64,000 nt of DNA. It comes from Streptomyces sp. H27-H1 (lineage in GTDB: Bacteria > Actinomycetota > Actinomycetes > Streptomycetales > Streptomycetaceae). How positions within the stretch are numbered: position 1 is the first letter of the stretch; every line of letters starts with the position of its first letter. Positions 44,559-54,545 of the stretch are shown piece after piece. A program made the translations under genes and the position numbers. The notes under the pieces are model-generated. The model was not told where the DNA came from. It saw nothing but the letters and a program-made list of their open reading frames with translations, and made no database searches. The stretch is from NCBI RefSeq assembly GCF_026627445.1, contig NZ_JAPNLJ010000001.1, forward strand, positions 124,001 to 188,000. The letters are read 5' to 3'.

Positions 44559-46336
44559 AACTTGGGTTCCAGTTTCGCGAATCGCCGCAGCGTCCCCGGC
44601 GCGAACCGGGACATCCACAGGGCGCCCTTGGACTCGGGGGTCACCGGCACCACGGCCTGGTTCTTCACGACCGCGAGCAGGATCGCGTCCGCGACCTTCT
44701 CCGGCGGGAAGTTGCGCAGACCGTAGAGCCGGGAGGACTTCTGCTGGCGCCGCTTCTCCTCGGCCTCGTCCACTCCGGCGAAGCGGGAGGTGGCGGTGAT
44801 GTTGGTGTTGACGATGCCGGGGCAGATCGCCGAGACCCCGATCGACTTCGATGCCAGCTCGGCCCGGAGGCACTCGCTGAGCATCAGCACCGCCGCCTTG
44901 GAGGTGCTGTAGGCCGGCAGGGTCCTGGACGGCAGGTAGGCAGCCGCGGAGGCGGTGTTGACGATGTGTCCGCCCTGTCCACGCTCGGCCATCTGCTTGC
45001 CGAAGAGCCGGCAGCCGTGGATGACGCCCCACAGGTTGACGTCGAGGACCTTCTTCCAGTCCTCGGCGCTCGTCTCCAGGAAGGGACCCGACAGACCTAT
45101 CCCGGCGTTGTTGACCAGGACGTCCACGATCCCGTACTCGGCGGCGACCTTCGCGGCGAGCTTCTCCATGGCCTGCTCGTCGCTGACGTCTACGCACTCG
45201 CCCCAGGCCTGCGGCGACCCGACCAGGCGCGCCATGTCGGCAGTCCGGGCCGCGCCTTCGCCGTCCCGGTCCACGCACACCACGCGGGCGCCGGCCTCGG
45301 CGAACGCGAAGGCGGTGGCCCGGCCGATGCCGCTGGCGGCTCCGGTCACCAGGACCAGCTGGCCGCCGAAGCGGTCCGCGTACCTGCCCGGAGCCTTCTG
45401 CTCCGGCACCCTCGTGGCGGGCTCCTCCCGGGAGGTGACGAACTCGGTGATCCATGCGGCCAGCTGGTCGGGCCGGGTCCGCGGCACCCAGTGCTTGGCC
45501 GGCAGGGTGCGCCGCACCAGGTCCGGGGCCCACAGCTCCAGCTCGTCGTAGAGCCGCTCGGAGAGGAAGGAGTCCCCGGTGGGGGTGATGAGCTGGACGG
45601 GTACGTGGGCGTACGCGTCGGCGCGCGGCCGGCGCAGCCGCGCCCGGACGTTGTCCCGGTAGAGCCAGGCGCCGTGCGCGGCGTCGGAAGGCAGCGAGGC
45701 CGTCGGGTAGTCCCCGGCCGGGACCTTCTCCATCCGCTGGAGGATCTTCGGCCACTGCTTGCCGAGCGGCCCGCGCCAGGCGAGCTCCGGCAGTACAGGG
45801 GTGTGCAGCATGTAGACGTACCAGGACTTCGCGCCCTGGCTCAGCAGTTGGGCGGCCCGGCGCGGGGTGGGCCGGGCCATGCGCTTCTTGATCCAGTGCC
45901 CGAAGTGGTCGAGGGAAGGCCCCGACATCGAGGTGAAGGAGGCGATCCGGCCCTCGGTACGGGCGACCGTCGCGAACTCCCAGCCCTGCACGGAGCCCCA
46001 GTCGTGGCCGACCAGGTGGACCGGGCGGTCGGGGCTGACCGCGTCCACGACCGCGAGGAAGTCGTCGGTCAGCTTCTCCAGGGTGAAGCCGCCGCGCAGC
46101 GGCTGCGGGGCGGTGGAGCGCCCGTGGCCCCGTACGTCGTAGAGCACGACGTGGAAGTGGGAGGCCAGCCGCTCGGCGACCTGCGACCAGACCTCCTTGC
46201 TGTCCGGGTACCCGTGCACCAGGACCACGGTCGGCCGGTCGGTGTCGCCGAGTTCGACGACGCACAGCTCGACTCCGCCGGTGCTCACCCAGCGCTCGCG
46301 CGCGCCCGCCTGGCCCGCGTCCGTCATTGCGCTCAT
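44555..46336 (-). CDS. Alpha/beta hydrolase-SDR fusion (EphD-like)
   Basis: A 593-residue fusion. Residues 10-300 are an epoxide-hydrolase-type alpha/beta hydrolase (HGYPDSKE oxyanion region, VGHDWGS nucleophile Asp in HDWG). Residues 325-590 form a short-chain dehydrogenase with TGAASGIGRA, NNAG and YSTSK catalytic Tyr-Lys. The same order occurs in mycobacterial EphD, which is linked to mycolic acid metabolism, although Streptomyces makes none. ATG 46336 overlaps the previous stop as ATGA. Substrate unknown. Confidence 0.87.
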   Translation of the reverse strand: MSAMTDAGQAGARERWVSTGGVELCVVELGDTDRPTVVLVHGYPDSKEVWSQVAERLASHFHVVLYDVRGHGRSTAPQPLRGGFTLEKLTDDFLAVVDAVSPDRPVHLVGHDWGSVQGWEFATVARTEGRIASFTSMSGPSLDHFGHWIKKRMARPTPRRAAQLLSQGAKSWYVYMLHTPVLPELAWRGPLGKQWPKILQRMEKVPAGDYPTASLPSDAAHGAWLYRDNVRARLRRPRADAYAHVPVQLITPTGDSFLSERLYDELELWAPDLVRRTLPAKHWVPRTRPDQLAAWITEFVTSREEPATRVPEQKAPGRYADRFGGQLVLVTGAASGIGRATAFAFAEAGARVVCVDRDGEGAARTADMARLVGSPQAWGECVDVSDEQAMEKLAAKVAAEYGIVDVLVNNAGIGLSGPFLETSAEDWKKVLDVNLWGVIHGCRLFGKQMAERGQGGHIVNTASAAAYLPSRTLPAYSTSKAAVLMLSECLRAELASKSIGVSAICPGIVNTNITATSRFAGVDEAEEKRRQQKSSRLYGLRNFPPEKVADAILLAVVKNQAVVPVTPESKGALWMSRFAPGTLRRFAKLEPKL

Positions 46337-47202
46337 GCCGCCTTCTCCTCAGCCCAGCGCCGCACGTGCGGCAGATCGTCGTCCAGCCAGTACGCGCTCT
46401 CCTCGGGGTCCCGGGAGTCGGTCACGACCAGGATCTCCTCGAACTTCGCGCCGGTGCCCCGGAAGCCCAGGTGCGGCTCCACCGCCCACAGACCGGGCTG
46501 CGGCGCGTGGTCGGAGAAGTGGTAGGGGCTCCACAGCGGGGACCAGCCCTCGCGGTGGCCGCGCAGGGCGTCGGAGGCCAGCCCCTTCAGGGCTTGGGTG
46601 CCGAACCCGAACGCCGTCGGTGACCAGCTCCGCTCCTTGACCCGGTCTATTTTGTGCGCGATGACGCCGAAGGGGTAGGCCCGGTGCCGGTTCGTGTACC
46701 CCTGCCGGATCATCAGCCGCTCCACCTCCTCGTAGATGTCGCGCAGGGAGCGGCGCTCGCGCACCTGGTCGAGGATCAGCGCGCGGTGGTCCTTCAGATC
46801 GGACATGAGCCGGTCCTGCACCGGGTTGAGGCCGAGGCTGCCCGAATATCCGATGTCCGCGGTGTAGCCCTTGTAGACCGGGGCCATGTCGAGGATGAAC
46901 GGCATCCCCGGCTCCAGGGCCCGGTTCGTCGGGAAGAACTGCAGGGGGATCTTGAAGTTGGTGAAGGCGGTCCGGTCTCCGAACCAGGCGAACGGCATGT
47001 GGAACCAGTCCCTCACCCCCCGCTCGCGCAGCCACTCGCGCTGCATGCGCGCGGCCTCGCGCTCGGTCACTCCGGGGCGCAGCTGCGCCGCGACGGCCTC
47101 CGCGCACTCGTAGGAGAGGCGCTGCACTTCCCTGAACCCGCGCAGCTCGGCGGAGAGTTCCGTGGTGCGTCGCTTCGTGCGTTGCTTGGTGTCCCCAGCC
47201 AT
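46333..47202 (-). CDS. M24 family (Xaa-Pro/Met aminopeptidase fold) protein
   Basis: A 289-residue M24-fold protein without the N-terminal domain of prolidases. Recognisable metal-site elements are FILDMAPVYKGYTADIGYS (Asp pair), and the late glutamate in WAVEPHLGFRGTGAKFEE. The expected histidine region is less clear (YPFGVIAHKIDR), so catalytic competence is uncertain; some M24-fold members are creatinase-like or non-peptidase. ATG 47202 chosen. It heads the operon with the EphD-like, di-iron-like and MerR genes. Confidence 0.8.
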   Translation of the reverse strand: MAGDTKQRTKRRTTELSAELRGFREVQRLSYECAEAVAAQLRPGVTEREAARMQREWLRERGVRDWFHMPFAWFGDRTAFTNFKIPLQFFPTNRALEPGMPFILDMAPVYKGYTADIGYSGSLGLNPVQDRLMSDLKDHRALILDQVRERRSLRDIYEEVERLMIRQGYTNRHRAYPFGVIAHKIDRVKERSWSPTAFGFGTQALKGLASDALRGHREGWSPLWSPYHFSDHAPQPGLWAVEPHLGFRGTGAKFEEILVVTDSRDPEESAYWLDDDLPHVRRWAEEKAA

Positions 47203-47262
47203 GCCAGCCGTCCGTCCGTGTAGCCGTACGCGCCCGTAACTTGACACTGATGAATGTGACAA

Positions 47263-47275
47263 TGACCGGAGGTCA
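47263..47275. promoter_or_regulatory. TGACC dyad upstream of the EphD-like operon
   Basis: TGACC-GGA-GGTCA is a perfect 5-base inverted repeat 60 bases before the operon start. A minus-strand TTGACG at 47274-47279 overlaps it, so it sits where a regulator, possibly the operon's own MerR protein, could act. Confidence 0.45.
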
Positions 47276-47297
47276 CGTCAAGGCCCGTGCGTGGACC

Positions 47298-47306
47298 TGT
47301 GGACAA
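47298..47306 (-). promoter_or_regulatory. Single perfect DnaA box
   Basis: TTGTCCACA on the minus strand, in the 227-base gap between the M24 operon and the divergent ABC transporter genes. No second clear box was seen in this gap. Confidence 0.5.
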
Positions 47307-47429
47307 AGTTGTCCGGTACGCATCAGCCGTGAGTCAGCCTCATGTCAGGGTCCGTAGTCCTGAAGGCGGAGAAGAGATCCAGCTCCAGGTCTGACGATCC
47401 GGCCCCGGAGCGCCGCTAACGTCTTCCAC

Positions 47430-48458
47430 GTGACTGTCATCGCGACCGAAAGCCTGAGCAAGCGGTACCCCCGAGTGACCGCCCTCGACCGGCTCTCCCT
47501 GGACATCGGGCCCGGCGTTACCGGGCTCGTGGGCGCCAACGGAGCCGGCAAGTCCACGCTGATCAAGATTCTGCTGGGACTCTCCCCCGCCACCGAGGGC
47601 ACCGCCGCCGTGCTCGGACTCGACGTAGCCACCCATGGCAGCGCGATCCGCGAGCGCGTCGGCTACATGCCCGAACACGACTGCCTGCCCCCCGACGTCT
47701 CGGCCACCGAGTTCGTCGTGCACATGGCGCGCATGTCCGGGCTCCCGCCAACCGCCGCACGTGAGCGCACCGCGGACACGCTGCGCCACGTGGGGCTGTA
47801 CGAGGAGCGCTACCGCCCCATCGGCGGCTACTCCACCGGCATGAAGCAGCGCGTCAAGCTCGCCCAGGCGCTTGTCCACGACCCGCAGCTGGTCCTCCTC
47901 GACGAGCCCACCAACGGCCTCGACCCGGTCGGCCGCGACGAGATGCTGGGCCTGATCCGCCGCGTCTACACCGACTTCGGCATCTCGGTCCTGGTCACCT
48001 CCCACCTGCTCGGTGAGCTGGAGCGGACCTGCGACCACGTCGTGGTCGTCGACGGCGGCAAGCTGCTGCGCTCGAGCTCCACCAGCGACTTCACCCAGAC
48101 CACCACGACCCTCGCGGTCGAGGTCACCGACTCCGACGCCCACCCGGACGGCACCACCGCCCTGCGCAAGGCGCTCACGGAGGCGGGAGTGAAGCTGCAC
48201 GCAGGCGAGGAGGAGGGTCTGCCCGGAGCCGGCCACATCCTCCTCGTCGAGGCCACCGGCGACGCCACCTATGACACCGTCCGCGACACGGTGGCCGATC
48301 TCGGCATCGGCCTGGTCCGCATGGAACAGCGCCGCCACCACATCGCGGAGGTCTTCCGCGACAGCGACGCGGCCGCCGCCCAGTCCGCCGCCCAGTTCGC
48401 CCAGGCCGCTGCCTGGGCGGCCACCCAGCAGAAGGGAGCCGGTTCCGATGGCGCCTGA
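47430..48458 (+). CDS. ABC transporter ATP-binding protein
   Basis: A 342-residue ABC ATPase of the CcmA/DrrA export type. Walker A GANGAGKST near residue 40, signature STGMKQRVKLAQALVH, Walker B LVLLDEPTNGLDP and SHLLGELE switch are complete. The C-terminal extension ends in an Ala/Gln-rich tail. GTG 47430 has no strong ribosome site. It overlaps its permease gene by 11 bases. Part of a four-gene cluster of two ATPases and two permeases; cargo unknown. Confidence 0.9.
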   Translation: MTVIATESLSKRYPRVTALDRLSLDIGPGVTGLVGANGAGKSTLIKILLGLSPATEGTAAVLGLDVATHGSAIRERVGYMPEHDCLPPDVSATEFVVHMARMSGLPPTAARERTADTLRHVGLYEERYRPIGGYSTGMKQRVKLAQALVHDPQLVLLDEPTNGLDPVGRDEMLGLIRRVYTDFGISVLVTSHLLGELERTCDHVVVVDGGKLLRSSSTSDFTQTTTTLAVEVTDSDAHPDGTTALRKALTEAGVKLHAGEEEGLPGAGHILLVEATGDATYDTVRDTVADLGIGLVRMEQRRHHIAEVFRDSDAAAAQSAAQFAQAAAWAATQQKGAGSDGA

Positions 48459-49331
48459 CACCTCGACCCAGATCCACAACATCGGCTACCGGTCCTACGA
48501 CGGCCCCCGGCTCGGCCGCGCCTACGCCCGCACGTCGCTGTTCTCGCAGTCCCTGCGCGGGGCCTACGGACTGGGCCGCTCGGCCAAGTCCAAGGTGCTG
48601 CCGATGCTGCTCTTCGCGGTGATGTGCGTTCCCGCGCTGATCCTCGTCGCGGTGGCCATCGCCGTACCCGGCTCCACCGACCTGCCGATCAAGTACACGA
48701 CGTACGCCCTGACCACCCAGGTGATCATCGGCCTCTACCTCGCGTCGCAGGCGCCCCAGTCGGTCTCCCGCGACCTGCGCTTCAAGACGGTGCCGCTGTA
48801 CTTCTCGCGGCCGATCGAGCGCGTCGACTACGTGCTCGCCAAGTTCGCTGCCATGGCCTCGGCGCTGTTCATCCTCACCGTGACCCCGCTGGTGATCATG
48901 TACGTCGGCTCGCTGCTCGCGAAGTTCGACTTCGGTGACCAGACCAAGGGATTCGGACAGGCACTGGTGTCGGTACTCCTGCTGTCGCTCCTCTTCTCCG
49001 GCCTCGGCCTGGTCATGGCCGCGCTCACCCCGCGCCGCGGTTTCGGCGTCGCCGCCATCATCGCCGTGCTCCTGATCCCCTACGGCGCGGTGACCGCGGT
49101 CCAGGGCATCGCCTTCAGCACCGGCTCGACCGGAGTCGTCGAGTGGCTGGGGCTGTTCTCCCCGATCACCCTCATCGACGGGTTCCAGGCCGCGTTCCTC
49201 GGTGCGACCTCCGCCTTCCCCGGCCAGGAGGCCCCCTCGGCCGCCGCCGGCTGCGTCTACCTGCTCGTCATCCTCGGCCTCATCGCCGGCTCCTACGCCG
49301 CCCTGATGGCCCGCTACCGGAAGGCCGGGCT

Positions 49332-49335
<4 letters not shown>
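48448..49335 (+). CDS. ABC transporter permease
   Basis: A 295-residue ABC-2 type permease with six hydrophobic segments after an N-terminal cytosolic region of about 45 residues (IGYRSYDGPRLGRAYART, a segment shared by this family). It begins within the upstream ATPase gene; a GAAGGGAG site precedes ATG 48448. Its stop overlaps the GTG of the next ATPase as GTGA. Together with the flanking ATPases it forms an exporter of unidentified cargo. Confidence 0.87.
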
Positions 49336-50243
<908 letters not shown>

Positions 50244-50257
50244 AGGAGCTGGCACTG

Positions 50258-50977
50258 ATGTACAACCCCACCGTTGCCCGGCTCACCTACCGGGCCCTGC
50301 TCGGCCGCCGCCGCGCGCTGATCCTCTGCGCGCTGCCCGTCCTGCTGATCGCCATCTCCATCGCCGTCCGTGCCTTCACCGGCCTCGACGACAAGGTCGC
50401 CGCCGATCTCCTCGGAGGCTTCGCCCTGGCCACGATGGTCCCGCTGATCGGCGTCATCGCCGGCACCGGAGCCATCGGGCCGGAGATCGACGACGGCTCG
50501 ATCGTCTACCTGCTCTCCAAGCCGGTGAAGCGCCCGACGATCATCATGACGAAGCTGACCGTCGCGATCGCCGTCACCATGGTCTTCTCCGCGATCCCCA
50601 CCCTGATCGCCGGCTTCATCCTCAACGGCAACGGCCAGCAGATCGCCGTCGCCTACACCGTCGCGGCCCTCGTCGCCTCGGTCGCCTACAGCGCCCTGTT
50701 CCTGCTGCTGGGCACCGTCAGCCGGCACGCGGTCGTCTTCGGCCTGGTCTACGCCTTGATCTGGGAGTCGCTCTTCGGCAGCCTCGTCGACGGCGCCAAG
50801 ACCCTCAGCGTCCAGCAGTGGTCGCTGGCCCTCGCCCAGAAGGTCGCGGGCGAGGGGTACGTGGACGCCACCGTCGGGCTGCCCACCGCGGCGATCCTGC
50901 TCGTCACGGTCACCGTCGGCGCCACCTTCTACGCCGGACAGAAGCTGCGCCGTCTGACCCTGGCGGGCGAGGAGTAA
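50258..50977 (+). CDS. ABC transporter permease
   Basis: A 239-residue permease with six hydrophobic segments, resembling ABC-2 family members (YRALLGRRRALILCALPVLLIAI at the first helix, IGPEIDDGSIVYLLSKPV cytosolic loop). AAGGAG precedes ATG 50258 by a proper spacing. Last gene of the transporter cluster, followed by parS site 9 and a very strong hairpin. Confidence 0.87.
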   Translation: MYNPTVARLTYRALLGRRRALILCALPVLLIAISIAVRAFTGLDDKVAADLLGGFALATMVPLIGVIAGTGAIGPEIDDGSIVYLLSKPVKRPTIIMTKLTVAIAVTMVFSAIPTLIAGFILNGNGQQIAVAYTVAALVASVAYSALFLLLGTVSRHAVVFGLVYALIWESLFGSLVDGAKTLSVQQWSLALAQKVAGEGYVDATVGLPTAAILLVTVTVGATFYAGQKLRRLTLAGEE

Positions 50978-51002
50978 ACCTCCCGCACCGGCGTCCACCG
51001 GA

Positions 51003-51018
51003 TGTTTCACGTGAAACT
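51003..51018. other. parS: parS site 9, abutting a terminator
   Basis: TGTTTCACGTGAAACT with perfect core at 51004-51017, 26 bases after the ABC cluster. The last core bases (AAAC, 51014-51017) also form the base of the following hairpin. Confidence 0.95.
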
Positions 51019-51057
51019 GTGCCCCGCCCGGCCCACCGGCCGGGCGGGGCACAGTTT
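51014..51057 (+). terminator. Terminator of ABC transporter cluster
   Basis: A perfect 20-base stem (51014-51033 against 51038-51057) with a 4-base CACC loop and a TTTT tail, just after the last permease gene. It shares four bases with parS site 9. Confidence 0.92.
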
Positions 51058-51076
51058 TGCGCGAGATGCTCGGTGC

Positions 51077-51727
51077 ATGATCGAGTACTCCGAGCCCGAG
51101 CCGTCCAGGCCAGTGCGGTCCTGGATACGCTCCGCGCCCGGCACCCACATCTGGCTGCTGATCATCATCGTCACCAGCCTCGTGGTCGTGATCGTGCCCG
51201 ACCATCTCGAACACGTGCTGCTCCACCGCAACAGCAGCAACATCCACGAGCTCGCCCAGCACCCCATAAGGGCACTGCTCAGCAGCGCGTTCTGGATCGC
51301 GGATCCGGCCTCGCTCCCGCTCTACCTCGTCCTCTTCGAGATCTTCCAGGCCAACGTCGAACGCTGGCTCGGCACCCTGCGCTGGCTCTTCATCATCGCG
51401 ACCGGACACATCACGGCGACCCTGATAAGCCAGAAACTGGTCCTGATGGCGATCGAGGACCACCGCGCCCCGCGCAGCATGGTCCACGTCGTCGACATCG
51501 GTGTCAGCTACGGACTCGCGACCGCCGTCGGGGTGCTGACGTACCGCCTGCCCGGCCCCTGGCGCTGGTTCTACCTGGCCGGATCGGTGGCGTTCTTCGG
51601 ACTCCCGCTCGCCACCGGCGGCACCTTCACGGACCTCGGCCACGCCATCGCACTCGCCGTCGGCCTCCTTGCCTGGCCCCTGACCCGGCACCCGCATCCC
51701 AAGCACCCGCAGCGCACGGCCCCGTAG
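51077..51727 (+). CDS. Rhomboid-like membrane protein
   Basis: A 216-residue protein with six predicted helices, in the actinobacterial rhomboid-like family. The GxSx-type serine lies in VDIGVSYGLAT and a helix-6 histidine in LGHAIALAVG, the positions expected for a rhomboid Ser-His dyad, but the usual GxSG becomes GVSY. Protease activity is therefore uncertain. ATG 51077 is chosen because the upstream frame runs through the terminator and parS site 9. Function unknown. Confidence 0.75.
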   Translation: MIEYSEPEPSRPVRSWIRSAPGTHIWLLIIIVTSLVVVIVPDHLEHVLLHRNSSNIHELAQHPIRALLSSAFWIADPASLPLYLVLFEIFQANVERWLGTLRWLFIIATGHITATLISQKLVLMAIEDHRAPRSMVHVVDIGVSYGLATAVGVLTYRLPGPWRWFYLAGSVAFFGLPLATGGTFTDLGHAIALAVGLLAWPLTRHPHPKHPQRTAP

Positions 51728-51742
51728 ACCGCGCCGCACCGA

Positions 51743-51758
51743 TGTTTCACGTGAAACA
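51743..51758. other. parS: parS site 10
   Basis: Perfect TGTTTCACGTGAAACA, 15 bases beyond the rhomboid-like gene stop, 740 bases from site 9; symmetry extends to 51742-51759. Confidence 0.95.
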
Positions 51759-51854
51759 TGATCAGGAGCGCTCGGATCTCACGTCTCAGCCACGGAAATT
51801 GACTGGTACGAGGCGTGCGGCAGGGGCAGAGTGAGCCGTGCGGGGAGCAACAAA

Positions 51855-51912
51855 AAGGGTCCGGAACAGCCACTTCGAGCGCGCCTCGCGGCGCGGGCCG
51901 TTCCGGACCCTT
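51855..51912 (-). terminator. Terminator of serS-HAD operon
   Basis: AAGGGTCCGGAAC (51855-51867) pairs with GTTCCGGACCCTT (51900-51912) over 13 bases; on the minus strand the hairpin is followed by a T-run, a canonical intrinsic terminator 19 bases after the HAD stop codon. The loop carries a smaller GCGCG hairpin. Confidence 0.88.
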
Positions 51913-51931
51913 CCCTACGTCGTGCGCGTCG

Positions 51932-52744
51932 TTAAGTGGCGCCCAGCAGACGCTCCAGGACCACGGCGATGCCGTCCTCCTCGTTGGAGGTGGTGACCTC
52001 GTCGGCCACCGCCTTGAGCTCCACGTGGGCGTTGGCCATCGCGACCCCGTGCGCGGCCCAGCCGAACATCGGGATGTCGTTGGGCATGTCGCCGAAGGCG
52101 ATCGTGTCGGCCGCCTTCACCCCCAGCCGGCGCGCGGCCAGCGAGAGGCCGGTGGCCTTGCTCAGGCCCAGCGGCAGGATCTCCACGACACCCGGACCGG
52201 CCATGACGATGCCGACCAGACTGCCCACGGTCTCCCGGGCCACCTGGACGAGAGCGTCCTCGTCCAGCTCGGGGTGCTGGATGTACAGCTTGTTCAGCGG
52301 AGCCGACCACACCTGCGAGGTGTCCTCCAGGTAGAGCGCCGGAAGGTCCCCCTGGACCTTGTACCCGGGGCCGAAGAGCACCTCGCCCTCGACTCCGTCC
52401 CGGCTGGCCGCGATCGCCAGCGGGCCCACTTCGGCCTCGAGCTTCTCCAGCGCCAGCGCGGCCAGCTTCCGGTCGAGCGTCACCGAGGTCAGCAGCCGGT
52501 GCGCGCCCGCGTCGTAGACCTGCGCGCCCTGTCCGCAGACCGCGATGCCCTTGTAGCCGAGGTCGTCCAGGATGTGCCGGGTCCACGGCACGGCGCGGCC
52601 GGTGACGATGATGTGCGCTGCGCCCGCCGCGGTGGCGGCGAGGAGCGCCTCACGCGTGCGTTCCGAGACGGTGTCGTCGCCGCGCAGCAGCGTCCCGTCG
52701 AGATCGGTCGCGACGAGCTTGTACGGGAACGGGGCCGTGCTCAC
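51932..52744 (-). CDS. Cof-type HAD phosphatase
   Basis: A 270-residue HAD hydrolase with [11 protein letters not shown] at the N-terminus, [14 protein letters not shown], and [11 protein letters not shown] at the C-terminus, so both catalytic and metal-binding motifs are intact. It is a paralogue of the gene at 34081. GTG 52744 overlaps the serS stop as GTGA, showing coupling to serine tRNA charging; a role linked to serS is not established. Substrate unknown. Confidence 0.86.
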   Translation of the reverse strand: MSTAPFPYKLVATDLDGTLLRGDDTVSERTREALLAATAAGAAHIIVTGRAVPWTRHILDDLGYKGIAVCGQGAQVYDAGAHRLLTSVTLDRKLAALALEKLEAEVGPLAIAASRDGVEGEVLFGPGYKVQGDLPALYLEDTSQVWSAPLNKLYIQHPELDEDALVQVARETVGSLVGIVMAGPGVVEILPLGLSKATGLSLAARRLGVKAADTIAFGDMPNDIPMFGWAAHGVAMANAHVELKAVADEVTTSNEEDGIAVVLERLLGAT

Positions 52745-54018
52745 TTGGCGATCGGCTCCAGGATTTCCCGGCCGCCCAGGTAGGGGCGGAGCATCGGGGG
52801 AACTCGGACCGTACCGTCGGCCTGCTGGTGGTTCTCCAGGATCGCGACGATCGTGCGCGGGACCGCGCACAGCGTTCCGTTCAGCGTGGCCAGCGGCGCG
52901 GTCTTCTTGCCGTCGCGGTAGCGGATCGACAGGCGGCGGGCCTGGAAGCCGTCACAGTTCGAGGCGGAGGTCAGCTCGCGGTACTTGCCCTGGGTGGGGA
53001 TCCACGCCTCGCAGTCGAACTTGCGGGAAGCGGAGGAACCCAGGTCGCCGGTGGCGACGTCGATCACCTGGAACGGCAGCTCGAGGGCGGTCAGCCACTG
53101 CTTCTCCCAGTCCAGGAGCCGCTGGTGCTCGGCCTCGGCGTCCTCCGGCGCGACGTAGGAGAACATCTCGACCTTGTCGAACTGGTGGACGCGGAAGATG
53201 CCGCGGGTGTCCTTGCCGTACGTGCCGGCCTCGCGGCGGAAGCACGGGGAGAAGCCGGCGTAGCGCAGCGGCAGCTTGTCCGCGTCGATGATCTCGTCCA
53301 TGTGGTACGCGGCGAGCGCGACCTCGGAGGTGCCGACCAGGTAGTAGTCGTCCTTCTCCAGGTGGTACACGTTCTCCGCGGCCTGGCCGAGGAAGCCGGT
53401 GCCCTCCATGGCGCGCGGGCGGACCAGCGCGGGGGTGAGCATCGGGATGAAGCCGGCCTCGGTGGCCTGTGCGATGGCCGCGTTGACGAGGGCGAGCTCC
53501 AGCAGGGCGCCGATACCGGTGAGGTAGTAGAAGCGCGAGCCGGAGACCTTGGCGCCGCGCTCGACGTCGATGGCGCCCAGGGACTCGCCGAGCTCCAGGT
53601 GGTCCTTGGGCTTGAAGCCCTCGGCGCCGAAGTCGCGGATGGTGCCGTGCGTCTCCAGGACGACGAAGTCTTCCTCGCCGCCGACGGGCACGTCCGTGTG
53701 GACGATGTTGCCGAGGCGCAGGAGCAGCTGCTTGGCGGCTTCGTCCGCCTCGTTCTGCTCGGCTTCTGCCGCCTTGACGTCCTGCTTGAGCTGATCGGCC
53801 TTCTTCAGCAGCTCTGCCCGTTCCTCCGGAGAGGCCTTGGGGATGAGCTTGCCGAGCGACTTCTGCTCGCTGCGGAGTTCGTCGAATCGCATGCCGGAAG
53901 ACCTGCGGCGCTCGTCGGCGGAGAGCAGCGCGTCGACGAGGGCGACGTCCTCTCCACGGGCGCGCTGCGAGGCGCGGACACGGTCAGGGTCTTCACGGAG
54001 CAGCCGGAGGTCAATCAC
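52741..54018 (-). CDS. serS: Seryl-tRNA synthetase
   Basis: A 425-residue class II aminoacyl-tRNA synthetase that charges tRNA-Ser (and tRNA-Sec). The N-terminal long coiled-coil arm spans about residues 30-105. Motif 2 is [25 protein letters not shown] and motif 3 is the [18 protein letters not shown] region. All active-site blocks and length agree with the family. It is the first gene of an operon with the HAD phosphatase. Confidence 0.97.
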   Translation of the reverse strand: MIDLRLLREDPDRVRASQRARGEDVALVDALLSADERRRSSGMRFDELRSEQKSLGKLIPKASPEERAELLKKADQLKQDVKAAEAEQNEADEAAKQLLLRLGNIVHTDVPVGGEEDFVVLETHGTIRDFGAEGFKPKDHLELGESLGAIDVERGAKVSGSRFYYLTGIGALLELALVNAAIAQATEAGFIPMLTPALVRPRAMEGTGFLGQAAENVYHLEKDDYYLVGTSEVALAAYHMDEIIDADKLPLRYAGFSPCFRREAGTYGKDTRGIFRVHQFDKVEMFSYVAPEDAEAEHQRLLDWEKQWLTALELPFQVIDVATGDLGSSASRKFDCEAWIPTQGKYRELTSASNCDGFQARRLSIRYRDGKKTAPLATLNGTLCAVPRTIVAILENHQQADGTVRVPPMLRPYLGGREILEPIAK

Positions 54019-54545
54019 CCCACCAGGCTACCGGGCCGTGCTTCCCGGGAGAGCACCGATATCACGCTGCGTGTCGCTTTGTCTCAATTGCCGCGAATGG
54101 AAAACTTCCGGCCGGGGACTGGAACCGATCCTTCCGCCGGGGCCGATAAAACAGGCCCCATTCGTCGAAAAGGGGCAGGGTGGCAGCGATCGGGCGGCCT
54201 CTGAGCAGGACGGGAGGGCCTTCCTTGTCCACAGGAATTCCCCGGAGAACCGGCTTATCCACAGGCTGTGCGCCAGATCTGTGGACACAGGAATAGATCC
54301 ATCTCGACTGTGGAGCGAGCGAGCTCAATCAGGGTTCAAACCACCCTCACACACTCATTCGGGTGGGAATGACTCGCCCCAAAGAGTTGATCGGTGATAC
54401 ACGGGTGACGCCGTTCACCTCCCGCTCGTCAGCGCGAAAGCTGCGCCCCCCGACCGATTTGTCGACCTTGTCGTGCCACTCTGTCGACTTATCCCCAGGC
54501 CCGCATCCGCCCCTGTGGATAACTCTGTGGACAGTGGACAGAGCG
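54019..54545. other. 527-base intergenic region with no gene
   Basis: No credible coding sequence is visible. The region holds two groups of DnaA boxes (54225-54288 and 54489-54541) and the serS promoter region. A T-arm-like GGTTCAAACC at 54333-54342 is not part of a tRNA. Confidence 0.6.
54225..54541. promoter_or_regulatory. Large DnaA-box cluster between serS and pheA
   Basis: Boxes found: TTGTCCACA 54225-54233; TTATCCACA 54255-54263; GTGTCCACA (minus) 54280-54288; TTATCCCCA 54489-54497; TTATCCACA (minus) 54514-54522; CTGTCCACA (minus) 54526-54534; CTGTCCACT (minus) 54533-54541. Some are one mismatch from consensus. It is the densest DnaA-box set in the window and is away from oriC, so a titration or timing role is inferred. 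Confidence 0.75.

Noticed and set aside
51002-51076. Rhomboid-like protein starting at the ATG inside parS site 9
   Set aside because: This would read through the 20-base terminator stem; ATG 51077 lies just after it.
54333-54342. T-arm-like GGTTCAAACC
   Set aside because: No acceptor stem, D-arm or anticodon arm can be built around it, so it is not a tRNA.
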